DNA of 64,000 nt from an uncultured Lachnospiraceae bacterium (GTDB lineage Bacteria > Bacillota > Clostridia > Lachnospirales > Lachnospiraceae), in NCBI GenBank assembly GCA_902794825.1, contig CADBIU010000014.1, positions 1 through 64,000 on the forward strand. The letters are read 5' to 3'. This document shows positions 33,884 to 44,540 of the stretch, in pieces. The notes beneath the pieces are model-generated. The model had not been told where the DNA came from and made no database searches. It was given only the letters and a program-made list of their open reading frames with translations. Numbering within the stretch: position 1 is the stretch's first letter; every line of letters starts with the position of its first letter. The position numbers and the translations under genes were made by a program.

Positions 33884-36451
33884 ATGTCCAAGATTACAGA
33901 TATGTTATTCGGCACACACAGCCAGAGAGAACTCAAGAGGATCGAGCCTCTCGTTAAAAAGATCGAAGAACTGCGGCCCCAGATGCAGGAACTGAGCGAC
34001 GAGCAGCTCCGGGGCAAAACAGATGAATTTAAAAAGAGACTCGCGGAAGGGGAGACACTGGATGATCTTCTTCCCGAGGCCTATGCGGCAGTCAGGGAAG
34101 GCGCGAGAAGGTCACTGGGAATGGAGCCTTTCCGCGTGCAGCTGATCGGCGGCATTATCCTTCACCAGGGCCGTATCGCGGAGATGCGCACCGGTGAAGG
34201 TAAGACACTGGTGGCGACTATGCCTGCGTACTTAAACGCTTTGGAAGGCAGAGGCGTACACGTAGTCACAGTCAACGACTATCTGGCTAAGCGTGACGCG
34301 GAATGGATGGGACAGGTCTACCAGTTTATGGGACTAACCGTAGGCGTTGTTCTTAACAGCATGAGCAGCGAGGAGAGGCAGCAGGCTTACGGCTGCGATA
34401 TCACCTATGTCACCAATAACGAACTCGGTTTTGACTACCTGCGTGATAACATGGCGATCTATAAGAAGAACCTTGTTCTTCGGGAACTCCATTACGCCAT
34501 CATCGACGAGGTAGACTCGGTCCTGATCGACGAGGCGCGCACGCCTCTTATCATTTCCGGACAGAGCGGCAAGTCCACCAAGATCTATGAGGCCTGCGAT
34601 ATTTTGGCAAAGCAGATGAAGCGCGGCGAAGATATGGAGGATCTGTCCAAGATCGACGCGATCATGGGCGTCGAGAGAGAGGAGACCGGAGACTTTATCG
34701 TCAATGAGAAGGATAAGGTGGTAAATCTGACGGCAGAGGGCGTCTCCAAGGTTGAGAAATTCTTCCACATTCCCAACCTCGCGGATCCGGAGAACCTCGA
34801 GATCCAGCACTGCATCATTCTCGCTCTGAGAGCGAACAACCTGATGCACAGGGATCACGACTATATCGTAAAGGACGACCAGGTTCTGATCGTAGATGAG
34901 TTTACAGGCCGCGTAATGCCGGGAAGACGCTACAGCGACGGACTGCACCAGGCGATCGAAGCAAAGGAAAACGTAAAGGTCAAAAAAGAGAGCAAGACGC
35001 TCGCTACGATCACATTCCAGAACTTCTTCAATAAATTCGACAAGAAGTGCGGCATGACCGGTACTGCCCTCACCGAAGAGCGCGAATTCCGCGAGATCTA
35101 CGGTATGGACGTTATTGAGATCCCCACAAATAAGCCTGTGATCCGTGTGGACCATCAGGACGCGGTCTACAAGACCAAGAAAGAGAAGTATAAGGCGGTC
35201 GTTGAGGCTGTTAAGGAAGCGCATGAAAAGGGCCAGCCTGTCCTCGTCGGCACGATCACGATCCAGGTCTCCGAGGATGTCTCCAAGATGCTTCGCAGAG
35301 AGGGGATCCAGCACAATGTATTGAACGCCAAGTTCCACGAGATGGAAGCTGAGATCGTCGCCCAGGCCGGTCAGCATGGCGCTGTCACGATCGCGACGAA
35401 TATGGCGGGCCGTGGTACGGATATCAAGCTCGACGAAGAAGCGAAAGCTGCCGGCGGACTTAAGATCATCGGCACGGAGAGACATGAATCCAGACGTATC
35501 GACAATCAGCTGCGCGGACGAAGCGGACGACAGGGAGATCCCGGTGAATCCCGTTTCTATATCTCCCTTGAAGATGATCTGATGCGCCTGTTCGGTTCCG
35601 ACAGGATGATCGCAATGTTTAACGCGCTCAAGATCCCGGAGGGCGAGGAGATCTCCCACAAGTCCCTTACTAAGGCTGTTGAAGGCGCACAGAAGAAGAT
35701 CGAGGCCAACAACTTCGGCATTCGTAAGAACCTGCTGGATTACGACCAGGTCATGAACGAGCAGAGAGAGATCATGTACAAACAGCGCCGACAGGTCCTT
35801 GACGGCGAGAGCATGAGGGATTCGATCCTTAATATGATCGCCGAGGTCGTTGAGAGAGCGGTGGATATCAGTATTTCCGAGGACCAGGACAGCGACGAGT
35901 GGAATCTCACAGAGCTCAATGAGCTGCTCCTGCCCACGATCCCCTTCAAGGTCATAAACAGAGGAAGGATCAAGGAGCGCACCAAGAACGGACTGAAGCA
36001 GCAGCTAAAGGAAGAGGCGCTTGAACTCTATGAGAGCAAGGAATCCGAGTTCCCGGATGAGGAAGCCGTAAGAGAACTGGAGCGCGTGGTGCTGCTCAAA
36101 GTCGTCGACAGAAAATGGATGGACCATATCGACGATATGGACCAGCTTCGCCAGAGCATCGGTCTTCAGGCCCTCGGACAGCATGATCCGCTGGTGGAAT
36201 ACAAGATCGCCGGCTACGACATGTTCAACGAGATGAATCACAATATTATGGAGGAGACGGTGCGCGTTCTCTTCCATGTCAAGGTTGAGCAGAAGGTTGA
36301 GAGAGAAGAGGTCGCCAAGGTGACCGGAACCAACAAGGATGAGACAACGGCCAAGGATCCTAAGAGAAGGGTCGAGAAGAAGATCTATCCCAATGATCCC
36401 TGCCCCTGCGGAAGCGGCAAAAAATATAAGAACTGCTGCGGACGTAAATAG
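33884..36451 (+). CDS. secA: Preprotein translocase ATPase SecA
   Basis: 855 residues, the normal size. It drives secretory proteins through SecYEG. Visible: Walker [16 protein letters not shown]-type [17 protein letters not shown], the preprotein cross-linking region, the second helicase domain with [10 protein letters not shown] and [13 protein letters not shown], the helical scaffold, and the C-terminal zinc-binding [13 protein letters not shown] that contacts SecB or ribosomes. The start ATG follows AGGAG. prfB follows 40 bases later. Confidence 0.98.
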   Translation: MSKITDMLFGTHSQRELKRIEPLVKKIEELRPQMQELSDEQLRGKTDEFKKRLAEGETLDDLLPEAYAAVREGARRSLGMEPFRVQLIGGIILHQGRIAEMRTGEGKTLVATMPAYLNALEGRGVHVVTVNDYLAKRDAEWMGQVYQFMGLTVGVVLNSMSSEERQQAYGCDITYVTNNELGFDYLRDNMAIYKKNLVLRELHYAIIDEVDSVLIDEARTPLIISGQSGKSTKIYEACDILAKQMKRGEDMEDLSKIDAIMGVEREETGDFIVNEKDKVVNLTAEGVSKVEKFFHIPNLADPENLEIQHCIILALRANNLMHRDHDYIVKDDQVLIVDEFTGRVMPGRRYSDGLHQAIEAKENVKVKKESKTLATITFQNFFNKFDKKCGMTGTALTEEREFREIYGMDVIEIPTNKPVIRVDHQDAVYKTKKEKYKAVVEAVKEAHEKGQPVLVGTITIQVSEDVSKMLRREGIQHNVLNAKFHEMEAEIVAQAGQHGAVTIATNMAGRGTDIKLDEEAKAAGGLKIIGTERHESRRIDNQLRGRSGRQGDPGESRFYISLEDDLMRLFGSDRMIAMFNALKIPEGEEISHKSLTKAVEGAQKKIEANNFGIRKNLLDYDQVMNEQREIMYKQRRQVLDGESMRDSILNMIAEVVERAVDISISEDQDSDEWNLTELNELLLPTIPFKVINRGRIKERTKNGLKQQLKEEALELYESKESEFPDEEAVRELERVVLLKVVDRKWMDHIDDMDQLRQSIGLQALGQHDPLVEYKIAGYDMFNEMNHNIMEETVRVLFHVKVEQKVEREEVAKVTGTNKDETTAKDPKRRVEKKIYPNDPCPCGSGKKYKNCCGRK

Positions 36452-36491
36452 TGATAAAAGCCGTCAATATATATAAGGAGATTTACATCGA

Positions 36492-37616
36492 ATGATCGAA
36501 TTAGACCAGATGAAGCTCGAACTGCAGCAGTATGAGACGCCACTTGAGGAAGTCAGGGATTCACTGGACCTGGATTACAAGAAGCAGAGGATCGAAGAAC
36601 TCTCAAGGGAGTCTGAAGCGCCGGACTTCTGGAACGACGCGGATACTGCCAACAAAAAAATGAAACAGCTCAAGGATCTGCAGACCCTGGTGGAGGATGC
36701 CGATCAGCTCAGCACCTCTTACGAGGACATGATGATGCTCATTGAGATGGGAAATGAAGAGGACGACCGCTCCGTGATCGAAACGATCAGAGAGGATCTG
36801 GACGCTTTCAAGGAGAAACTCGAGGATATGAGGCTGTCCACCCTTCTCACCGGCGAGTATGACGATTCCAACGCCATCGTCAGCCTTAACGCCGGAGCAG
36901 GCGGCACAGAGAGCTGCGACTGGTGTTCAATGCTCTACAGAATGTATACGCGCTGGGCGGACCGAAAGGGATTTACGGTTGACGTCATGAACTTTGTGGA
37001 CGGCGACGAAGCGGGCATCAAGTCCGTGGATTTCCAGATCAACGGAACAAACGCTTACGGATATCTCAAGTCAGAGAGAGGCGTGCACAGACTTGTCCGA
37101 ATCTCTCCCTTCAACGCGCAGGGAAAGAGACAGACCTCCTTTGTCTCCTGCGATGTCATGCCCGACATCGAGAAGGATATTGATATTGTCATTAATCCTG
37201 ACGATATCCGCATTGATACATACCGAAGCAGCGGCGCCGGCGGACAGCATATCAACAAGACTTCCTCGGCGATCCGTATCACGCACTTCCCTTCCGGAAT
37301 CGTCGTGACCTGCCAGAATGAGCGCTCCCAGTTCCAGAACAAGGACAAGGCAATGCAGATGCTCAAGGCCAAGCTGTACATGAAGAGAATGGAGGAGGAG
37401 CAGGCAAAGCTTGCCGGCATCCGCGGCGAAGTGAAGGATATCGCCTGGGGAAGCCAGATCCGCTCCTATGTCCTGCAGCCGTACACGCTGGTTAAGGACA
37501 CCAGAACAGCGGAAGAGACCAGCAACACGGGAGCCGTGCTGGATGGAGATATTGACCGCTTCATCAACGCGTACCTCAAGATGGAAGCGGGAAAAGCAGA
37601 TAGAAAGAGCATTTGA
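36492..37616 (+). CDS. prfB: Peptide chain release factor 2, encoded without frameshift
   Basis: 374 residues. Recognises UAA and UGA; the GAGGQHINKT segment (GGQ loop) triggers peptide release. N-terminal helical domain, then domain 2 with the codon-recognition loop, then the GGQ domain. In most bacteria this gene needs a +1 frameshift at codon 25-26 (CTT TGA C). Here the same place reads CTG GAC (36564-36569), so the protein is read straight through. Upstream context AGGGATTCA still lines up with the frameshift site. Confidence 0.97.
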   Translation: MIELDQMKLELQQYETPLEEVRDSLDLDYKKQRIEELSRESEAPDFWNDADTANKKMKQLKDLQTLVEDADQLSTSYEDMMMLIEMGNEEDDRSVIETIREDLDAFKEKLEDMRLSTLLTGEYDDSNAIVSLNAGAGGTESCDWCSMLYRMYTRWADRKGFTVDVMNFVDGDEAGIKSVDFQINGTNAYGYLKSERGVHRLVRISPFNAQGKRQTSFVSCDVMPDIEKDIDIVINPDDIRIDTYRSSGAGGQHINKTSSAIRITHFPSGIVVTCQNERSQFQNKDKAMQMLKAKLYMKRMEEEQAKLAGIRGEVKDIAWGSQIRSYVLQPYTLVKDTRTAEETSNTGAVLDGDIDRFINAYLKMEAGKADRKSI

Positions 37617-37617
37617 C

Positions 37618-38847
37618 GTGAACGGCACAGAGAGACTTTACGAAACAGACGCATATCTGACTCGGTGTGAGGCAACGGTTCTCTCGGCACGGAAACTTAC
37701 GGGAGAAGATCACACGGAATCCGGATGCAGCCTGGAACTGATCCTGGACAAGACGGTCTTTTTCCCGGAAGGCGGGGGCCAGTCCTGCGACATCGGCTGG
37801 ATCTGCAGCGCCGGAAACGACGGCGGTCACAGATCCGGAATGCTGGCTGTAACGGATGTACAGATCAAAGACGGAGTGATCAGACATACTGTCAGCTGCC
37901 CGGAAGACAATTGCGGGCTTTTCCTGCCCGGCGAACAGGTTCTTCTTCAGATCAACTGGGAGAGAAGGTTCGGCTTCATGCAGAATCACACCGGCGAGCA
38001 TATTTTGTCCGGGCTTATGCACAACAGGTATGGATTTGATAATATCGGATTTCACCTCAGCGACAATTCGGTGACGCTGGACGTCAACGGACAGCTCAGT
38101 GAAGAAGAGATCCTTCTTCTGGAATGGGAAGCTAATGAGGTCATTTACAGAAATCTTCCGGTAAAGGTTTCTTATCCTGACAGTGAAAAGCTTGGAGAGA
38201 TCAGTTACCGAAGCAAGATCGAGATCGAAGGACAGGTGAGGCTGGTCACGATCCCTGAGGTAGATGTCTGCGCATGCTGTGCGACCCATGTCGGAATGAC
38301 AGGCGAGATCGGCCTGATCAAAATAGTGAAGACGCTGCGCTTTAACGGCGGAATGCGCCTGTTTATCGCCTGCGGAAGGAGAGCTTTCGCACTGATGCAG
38401 AAGAGACAGCAGCGCATTGAAGAAGTCTCCCATCTGACAAACCGAAGCCAGGATGAGATCGGAGACGGAGTAAAGCATCTGCTTGACGAAATTGGCGAGC
38501 TGAAGCAGAAAAACCGTGACCTGGAATATAAAGCGGCGTTTCTTCGCCTTGAGACGATCCCCAAAGATCAGAAGAATGTCTTTTTGTTTGTCGGGGATAT
38601 GGACAATATTGTGCAGAGAAATCTTGTCAACAAGCTCTGCGAGGAACATGACGGATTTTGCGGCGTATTTGCCGGAAGCGATAAAGAAGGCAGATACCGC
38701 TATATTATAGGCAGCAGGCAGATGGACTCCCGGGATGTGCAGAAAGCGCTCAGAGAGAAGCTGGGAGCCAAGGGAGGCGGAAAGCCGGAAATGATACAAG
38801 GTTCTGTCACTGGCACGGAATCCTGCATTGCAGAAGTCCTTCCGTGA
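37618..38847 (+). CDS. AlaX-type alanyl-tRNA editing hydrolase with DHHA1 domain
   Basis: 409 residues from GTG 37618, one base after the prfB stop; the longer open frame overlaps prfB and its extra part does not look coding. The N-terminal half matches the editing domain of alanyl-tRNA synthetase: VFFPEGGGQSCDIG, the zinc ligands in NHTGEHILSG and CCATHVG. A coiled-coil stretch (about 265-305) and a DHHA1-type C-terminal domain follow. It should clear Ser or Gly mischarged on tRNA-Ala. The translational neighbour prfB suits this role. Weak ribosome site, so coupling to prfB translation is likely. Confidence 0.88.
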   Translation: MNGTERLYETDAYLTRCEATVLSARKLTGEDHTESGCSLELILDKTVFFPEGGGQSCDIGWICSAGNDGGHRSGMLAVTDVQIKDGVIRHTVSCPEDNCGLFLPGEQVLLQINWERRFGFMQNHTGEHILSGLMHNRYGFDNIGFHLSDNSVTLDVNGQLSEEEILLLEWEANEVIYRNLPVKVSYPDSEKLGEISYRSKIEIEGQVRLVTIPEVDVCACCATHVGMTGEIGLIKIVKTLRFNGGMRLFIACGRRAFALMQKRQQRIEEVSHLTNRSQDEIGDGVKHLLDEIGELKQKNRDLEYKAAFLRLETIPKDQKNVFLFVGDMDNIVQRNLVNKLCEEHDGFCGVFAGSDKEGRYRYIIGSRQMDSRDVQKALREKLGAKGGGKPEMIQGSVTGTESCIAEVLP

Positions 38848-38860
38848 GAAAGGATGTGAA

Positions 38861-39226
38861 ATGGGATCTCTGGTTCTATATGTAATGATCATGATCTGGT
38901 TCATCGTGATCTTCTCACTCAGACGTATTTCGGGAAAAGGAAAAGACGGAAAGCCGCAGAGACCATCCCGGACTGACGCGGCAAAACGGCTGGAATCGAT
39001 GATCAGGGATGCGGGGAAAGGTTACAGGCCGCCTCGCTCTACAGACGGACACACGCTCAGAAAGGATCAGGATATCACCTGCAGGCAGTTCGGACACAGA
39101 CATTCCGAACTGGAGGAACCCGCCGTACGCTTTATTGTCCACGATGATATTGAGGACGGTTTTATTATCCTGAACGGAAAGAAAATGCACAGGACGGAAG
39201 CGGACGCATACGAAAATACGATCTGA
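38861..39226 (+). CDS. Small single-pass membrane protein of unknown function
   Basis: 121 residues from ATG 38861, after AAAGGA, 13 bases beyond the previous stop. One N-terminal membrane helix (LVLYVMIMIWFIVIFSL) followed by a basic, polar cytoplasmic part. No family recognised. Confidence 0.65.
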   Translation: MGSLVLYVMIMIWFIVIFSLRRISGKGKDGKPQRPSRTDAAKRLESMIRDAGKGYRPPRSTDGHTLRKDQDITCRQFGHRHSELEEPAVRFIVHDDIEDGFIILNGKKMHRTEADAYENTI

Positions 39227-39250
39227 GATCCGCCGGAGTATAATGAGGAC

Positions 39251-39281
39251 AAAAAAAGAGCCGGGCTTTTATGCCCGGCTC
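39251..39281 (-). terminator. Terminator of the symporter gene
   Basis: On the reverse strand GAGCCGGGC / GCCCGGCTC with a 6-base loop, followed by seven T. The forward strand lacks a T tract, so it serves the reverse gene. Confidence 0.88.
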
Positions 39282-39307
39282 AAACTGTCTGCGGATAATC
39301 CGGCAGC

Positions 39308-40528
39308 TCACGCTTTCTTTCTTCTCTCCAGAATATTTGTAACAATGAGAGCTGCGGAGGCGTCACCGGTGATATTGAGAGTTGTGCGTCCCATGTCAAA
39401 GATGCGGTCCACGCCGGCGACAAGAGCTATGCCGTCGATCGGAAGTCCCACGGACGTCAGGACCATAGCCAGCATGACCATGCCCGCGCCGGGAACGCCT
39501 GCCGTTCCTACCGAGGCAAGAGTAGCTGTAAGAACAATGGTGAGCATCTGGCCCAGCGTCAGGTTAATTCCGTAGCAGGATGCGATGAATACGGCGCATA
39601 CGCCCTGATAGATCGCGGTACCGTCCATATTTATAGTAGCGCCCAGAGGAAGAACGAAAGAAGTGATCTCTCTTGTGGCGCCAAGCTCTTCCGTACACTC
39701 TATATTGAGGGGGAGAGTTCCGACAGAGGACGCGCTTGAAAAAGCGAACATGATCGCGGGCATCATCCCTTTGAAGAATTTCAGAGGGCTTAGTCCGCCC
39801 AGTGTCCTGACGGTAAAGGAATATACCACAACAGCGTGGATGATATAACCCAGATAGGCTGTCAGAAGGACCATTGCCAAAGAGCCTATGACTTTGGGAC
39901 CGTTAGCCGCGATCACAGGGCACAGCAGGCAGAAGACGCCGAGAGGAGAGAGGCGCAGGATCATTTCCATGACCTTCATGAAAATATCATTCCAGCGGTT
40001 TATGCCTTCGACAGCTTTTTCAACCTTTTCACTCAGAGAGATCACTGCAAAGCCGATCAGGAGCGCCATGACGATGACCTGGAGCATATTGGCTTCAGCG
40101 ATGGGCTCTACGAAGTTCTTGGGGAAAATCCCTACGAACACATCCATCATGGTCTTTCCTTCAGGAGCTTCATAGGCGAGACTTTCAGTGGAGAGGACAG
40201 GATACAGGCCTTTGAAAAGATTGGCAAAGGTAAGACCGATCACGGTCGCGACAGCAGTCGTGCAGAAATAGTAGACAACCGTGATTCCGCCGATGGAACC
40301 GACTTTTCGGATATCTTTGAGTGAAACCACGCCGGACATTATGGAAAAGAGAACGATCGGCCCGACAATGAACTTGACCAGATTCAGGAAGACCGTTCCG
40401 AGCGGTTTGATGTAGGATTCGGCAAACGCTACATGATCCTGCATTAAAAGGCCTGCGATCACTGCGAGTACAAGCGCGATAAAGATCTGCATGGCCAGCG
40501 GCATAGATGTTTTGGATTTTGTTTTCAT
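39308..40528 (-). CDS. Dicarboxylate/amino acid:cation symporter (DAACS family)
   Basis: 406 residues from the inner ATG (GGGAGGG site just upstream). About eight membrane helices and two re-entrant loops. Visible are the serine-rich hairpin AFSSASSVGTLPL, the NMDGTAIYQG motif of the seventh helix, and AGVPGAGMVML and DRIFDMGRTTLN in the second hairpin and eighth helix. Takes up glutamate, aspartate, serine/threonine or C4-dicarboxylates with Na+ or H+; the substrate is not resolved. Stands alone. Confidence 0.93.
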   Translation of the reverse strand: MKTKSKTSMPLAMQIFIALVLAVIAGLLMQDHVAFAESYIKPLGTVFLNLVKFIVGPIVLFSIMSGVVSLKDIRKVGSIGGITVVYYFCTTAVATVIGLTFANLFKGLYPVLSTESLAYEAPEGKTMMDVFVGIFPKNFVEPIAEANMLQVIVMALLIGFAVISLSEKVEKAVEGINRWNDIFMKVMEMILRLSPLGVFCLLCPVIAANGPKVIGSLAMVLLTAYLGYIIHAVVVYSFTVRTLGGLSPLKFFKGMMPAIMFAFSSASSVGTLPLNIECTEELGATREITSFVLPLGATINMDGTAIYQGVCAVFIASCYGINLTLGQMLTIVLTATLASVGTAGVPGAGMVMLAMVLTSVGLPIDGIALVAGVDRIFDMGRTTLNITGDASAALIVTNILERRKKA

Positions 40529-40643
40529 ATACCCTCCCTTTTTGTGTATAATCAATAAATGCACAACACTATTTTAGGATGAAACGGCAGGGTTGTAAAT
40601 CCGGCAGGATCACCCGGTCTTTTGAAATTATGGAGATATCAGA

Positions 40644-42131
40644 TTGAACAAACTGCCTGAAGAGTTTAAAAAGCGCATGGAAGAAATGCTGGGAGAAGAA
40701 TATGACGCCTTCCTGAAGTCTTATGGAGAGGACAGAAGACCGGGACTGCGGGTGAACATGCTGCGGGAGCGCGCGGGAACGCTGGAGGACGCTCCGCTGT
40801 TCGGTATGCGGCCGATTCCCTGGGCTCCTGACGGCTTTTACTATGATCCGCTGACAAGGCCCGGCAAGAACCCGCTGCATGAAGCGGGAGCTTATTATAT
40901 ACAGGAACCGAGCGCCATGGCGGTGGCGGCTCTGTCCGGAGTAAAGCCGGGCATGCGGGTGCTGGATCTCTGCGCTGCCCCCGGTGGGAAGAGCACACAG
41001 CTTGCATCTATGCTTGCCGGGAAGGGTATACTGTACTCCAACGAGATCCATCCGGCCAGAGCGAAGATCCTATCCCAGAATATTGAGAGAATGGGGATTC
41101 CCAACGCCTTGGTCCTGAACGAGGATCCGGAGAAGCTCGCGGAGAGATTCCCTCTGTATTTTGACACAGTGATCGCAGACGCTCCCTGCTCGGGAGAAGG
41201 GATGTTTAAAAAAGAAGAGGAGGCGATCCCGAACTGGAGCGAGGAAAATGTTGAGCTGTGCGCCCGCAGACAAGCGGGGATCCTGGACTGCGCGGCGGAA
41301 ATGACAACGCCCGGAGGGACGCTTGTCTATTCGACCTGTACATTCGCGCCGCAGGAGAATGAAATGAACGCGGCGAAGTTTGTTATGAGGCATCCCGATT
41401 TTCAGATCGTGGATATTCCGACGCTCCTCGGTCCCGAATATATGGAAAAAACCGGTCTGGCAGCCGGAAGACCCGAATATGCTGCCGGCGAAGAGATACC
41501 GGGACGAATCCTTGAATCTATCAGCGGAACGATCCGTCTGTGGCCTCACAGACTGGAGGGAGAGGGACATTTTCTGGCTGTTTTCAGAAAAGAGGGCTCC
41601 GCGCTCAGAAGAAGAGCCGCAGGAGGAAAAACTTTAAAAGATCGTGAAGCCATACGCCTCTTTAAAGAATTCTGCAAAGAAGCGCTGACAGAGCGCGGAT
41701 CGGCTAAACTGGCAGCGGCTGAAGAAACAGGCGGATCCGGCGCAGCCCTGACGCTCTTTGGCAAAGAACTGTACAGGATCCCCGAGAACGTGCGTCTGGA
41801 CGGACTTAAAGTCCTGCGGCCCGGGCTCCATTTGGGGACTCCCAAAAAGAACCGGTTCGAGCCGTCCCACGCCCTTGCAGCCGCTTTGGAAGAGGAGGAT
41901 GTAAAGTGCTCGGCAGAGCTCTCTGACGGTTCTGAGGAGGTCCGTGGAGACGGAAACGCCGCCAGAGCGTACCTGAGGGGGGAGAGCCTCGAGGCACAGG
42001 ACTGCGCGCGGATCAGAGGAGATAAGGGCTGGTGCCTGGTGACAGACTGCGGATTCAGCTGCGGCTGGGGGAAACTCTCGGGAGACCGGATCAAGAATCA
42101 TTATCCGAAGGGCCTGAGGAGGCCGTACTGA
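40644..42131 (+). CDS. RNA m5C methyltransferase, RsmF/NOP2-sun family
   Basis: 495 residues from a TTG start with TGGAGA upstream. SAM-binding LDLCAAPGGKSTQLA, then DAPCSGEGMF and YSTCTFAPQENE carry the two cysteines used by rRNA cytosine-5 methyltransferases. The C-terminal 200 residues match the extra domains of the RsmF branch (PUA-like end, LVTDCGFSCGWGK). It should methylate a cytosine in 16S rRNA; the exact position is not deducible. Confidence 0.9.
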   Translation: MNKLPEEFKKRMEEMLGEEYDAFLKSYGEDRRPGLRVNMLRERAGTLEDAPLFGMRPIPWAPDGFYYDPLTRPGKNPLHEAGAYYIQEPSAMAVAALSGVKPGMRVLDLCAAPGGKSTQLASMLAGKGILYSNEIHPARAKILSQNIERMGIPNALVLNEDPEKLAERFPLYFDTVIADAPCSGEGMFKKEEEAIPNWSEENVELCARRQAGILDCAAEMTTPGGTLVYSTCTFAPQENEMNAAKFVMRHPDFQIVDIPTLLGPEYMEKTGLAAGRPEYAAGEEIPGRILESISGTIRLWPHRLEGEGHFLAVFRKEGSALRRRAAGGKTLKDREAIRLFKEFCKEALTERGSAKLAAAEETGGSGAALTLFGKELYRIPENVRLDGLKVLRPGLHLGTPKKNRFEPSHALAAALEEEDVKCSAELSDGSEEVRGDGNAARAYLRGESLEAQDCARIRGDKGWCLVTDCGFSCGWGKLSGDRIKNHYPKGLRRPY

Positions 42132-42195
42132 TTGCCCCTGTATTTTGAATCTGATATCATAAAAAGACAACGGTTGATCTTCAGGGAGAGTATCT

Positions 42196-44532
42196 ATGAG
42201 TTACAGAAATATGATCTTTGACGTTATGGTGATGAATATGGAGAAGCAGCTCGAAGAGCTGTCCCATGAGCGATTCGGAAAACCGCTTGAAAAATGCGGG
42301 GATGAAGAGACATATAATATCCTGATGCTGCTGGTCAAGAGGATCCTGAAGATCAGTGAGAAGAACAGCGGAGAGAAGAAGGTCTATTATGTCTCGGCGG
42401 AATTTCTTCCCGGAAGGTTTCTTCTCAACACTCTGATCAATCTTGGGATCTACAGAAAGGCGGAGAAGCTTCTTGCCCGGTATGGGAAGAACCTTCAGGA
42501 TGTAATAGAATATGAGCCCGAGCCCTCCCTTGGCAGTGGAGGAATGGGTCGTCTGTCAGCATGCTTCATGGACTCCATAGCGACGCTTGGCTATCCCGCT
42601 GAGGGCATAGGCATCAACTATCGATACGGACTGTTCAGGCAATCTTTCACGGACCATATGCAGCAGATGGATAAGGACCCCTGGATCCAGTGGGACTCCT
42701 GGGAGGACCTGACGGAAGTTACTTTCGACGTATTCCTTGGCAAATACAAGGTCAGGGCGCGCATGTATGAGATAATTGTCGCCGGCTATCACAGCGGAGT
42801 CAATAAGCTCAAACTCTTTGATCTTGAGAGCGCGGACGGATCCATTGTTCATGACGGGATATGCTTCGATAAAAGCGCGATTGACAAGAACCTGACTCTA
42901 TTCGTATATCCGGATGATTCCGATGAGGCGGGGAAGATCCTTCGCCTGTATCAGCAGTATTTTCTGGTAAGCTGCGCGGCGCAGCAGATCCTTAGCGAGA
43001 TGAAAGCGCGCAAATGCGACCTGAGAAGGATGTACGACTATGCGGTCATCCAGATCAACGATACGCATCCGTCGCTGATCATCCCGGAGCTGATCCGCAT
43101 CCTGACTGACGATAAGGCTCTGTCCTTTATGGAGGCGGTCAAAGTAGTGACCGGTACCTGCGCCTATACGAACCATACGATCCTGGCGGAGGCGCTTGAG
43201 ACATGGTCGGTCGATCAGCTCACCGAAGTGGTGCCTCAGCTCGTACCGATCATTCACAGACTGGACCTTATCGTCAAGAACAAATATCATGACCCTTCCG
43301 TGTGGATCATTGACACGGAAAGGAGAGTCCATATGGCCAACCTGTGCGTCCATTTCGGATTTTCCGTGAACGGCGTCGCGAAGATCCACACGAAGATCCT
43401 GGAGGAATCCCAGCTCAGGGGACTTTATGAGATCTATCCGGAGAAATTCAGCAACAAGACAAACGGGATTTCTTTCCGCCGCTGGCTGTATGGCTGCAAT
43501 TCCGAACTGTCCGACTGGATCAGCGCCAAAATAGGGAACGACTACAAGCTTGACCCCGCGCGCCTGGAGGATCTCAAAGCGTTCGCGGACGATCAGGAAG
43601 CCCTGGCTGAACTTGAGCAGATCAAGTCGGGAGCCAAGGCGCGTCTTTCCTCTTTCATAAAGATGAGAGAGGACGTGGAACTCCTTCCTGACGGCGTCTG
43701 CGACCTGCATATCAAACGGATCCATGAATATAAAAGGCAGCATCTGAGCGCTTTGTATGTGATCCACAAATATCTCGAGATCAAAAGAGGAAGAGTGCCG
43801 GACAGACCGATCAATTTCATCTTCGGCGGGAAAGCGGCGTCAGCCTATGTACTGGCGCAGGACATCATTCATCTTATCCTCGTCCTTTCAGATATCGTCA
43901 ACGGCGATCCGGACGTGAATCAGTACATGAGAATGGTGATGGTCACAGATTACAACGTGACCTATGCAGAGAGACTGATCCCGGCGGCGGATATTTCCGA
44001 GCAGATCTCACTGGCTTCGAGAGAAGCGTCAGGAACGGGTAATATGAAACTGATGCTCAACGGCGCCCTGACTCTTGGAACAAACGACGGAGCTAACGTT
44101 GAACTCTGCGAATTCGCGGGGGAGGAGAACATCTATCTCTTCGGCGTCAGTGCTGAAGAAGTTATCGGGCATTATGAGAGGGGGGATTATGACCCCTCTG
44201 CTGTCTATGACAAAAGCGAGACGGTCAGAGAAGCAGTTGACTTTATTATAAGCCCGCAAATGACTGCCGCAGGACGAAAAGAGAACCTCGAGCGGCTTTA
44301 CAATGAGATCCGGAACCGGGACAGGTACATGGCGCTTCTGGATCTTGAATCCTATATAGAAGTGAAAGAGCGTATGCTGCGGGACTATGAGGACAGGATG
44401 TCCTGGAACAGAAAAGTGCTTATGAATATCGCAGGAGCGTCCTACTTCTCATCGGACCGCGCGATCGCGGAATACAACAGGGATATCTGGAAACTTAAGT
44501 CTTTCAAGACTTACTCCGAGGAGGGAAAGTAA
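42196..44532 (+). CDS. glgP: Glycogen/alpha-glucan phosphorylase
   Basis: 778 residues, slightly shorter than the 800-residue norm. Releases glucose 1-phosphate from glycogen or maltodextrin. Characteristic segments: YYVSAEFLPGRFLLN, GSGGMGRLSACFMDS, INDTHPSL, RIHEYKRQHL and EASGTGNMKLMLNG with the PLP-binding Lys618. Ribosome site AGGGAG. malQ lies 3.5 kb downstream, together giving a route for internal alpha-glucan use. Confidence 0.96.
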   Translation: MSYRNMIFDVMVMNMEKQLEELSHERFGKPLEKCGDEETYNILMLLVKRILKISEKNSGEKKVYYVSAEFLPGRFLLNTLINLGIYRKAEKLLARYGKNLQDVIEYEPEPSLGSGGMGRLSACFMDSIATLGYPAEGIGINYRYGLFRQSFTDHMQQMDKDPWIQWDSWEDLTEVTFDVFLGKYKVRARMYEIIVAGYHSGVNKLKLFDLESADGSIVHDGICFDKSAIDKNLTLFVYPDDSDEAGKILRLYQQYFLVSCAAQQILSEMKARKCDLRRMYDYAVIQINDTHPSLIIPELIRILTDDKALSFMEAVKVVTGTCAYTNHTILAEALETWSVDQLTEVVPQLVPIIHRLDLIVKNKYHDPSVWIIDTERRVHMANLCVHFGFSVNGVAKIHTKILEESQLRGLYEIYPEKFSNKTNGISFRRWLYGCNSELSDWISAKIGNDYKLDPARLEDLKAFADDQEALAELEQIKSGAKARLSSFIKMREDVELLPDGVCDLHIKRIHEYKRQHLSALYVIHKYLEIKRGRVPDRPINFIFGGKAASAYVLAQDIIHLILVLSDIVNGDPDVNQYMRMVMVTDYNVTYAERLIPAADISEQISLASREASGTGNMKLMLNGALTLGTNDGANVELCEFAGEENIYLFGVSAEEVIGHYERGDYDPSAVYDKSETVREAVDFIISPQMTAAGRKENLERLYNEIRNRDRYMALLDLESYIEVKERMLRDYEDRMSWNRKVLMNIAGASYFSSDRAIAEYNRDIWKLKSFKTYSEEGK

Positions 44533-44540
44533 AAGATTAT

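Noticed and set aside
34334..35659. 441-codon reverse frame opposite secA
   Set aside because: Antisense to conserved SecA motifs; no ribosome site or domain.
37468..37617. Longer start for the AlaX-type protein inside prfB
   Set aside because: The 50 extra residues are a frame shadow of prfB and do not fit the family N-terminus.
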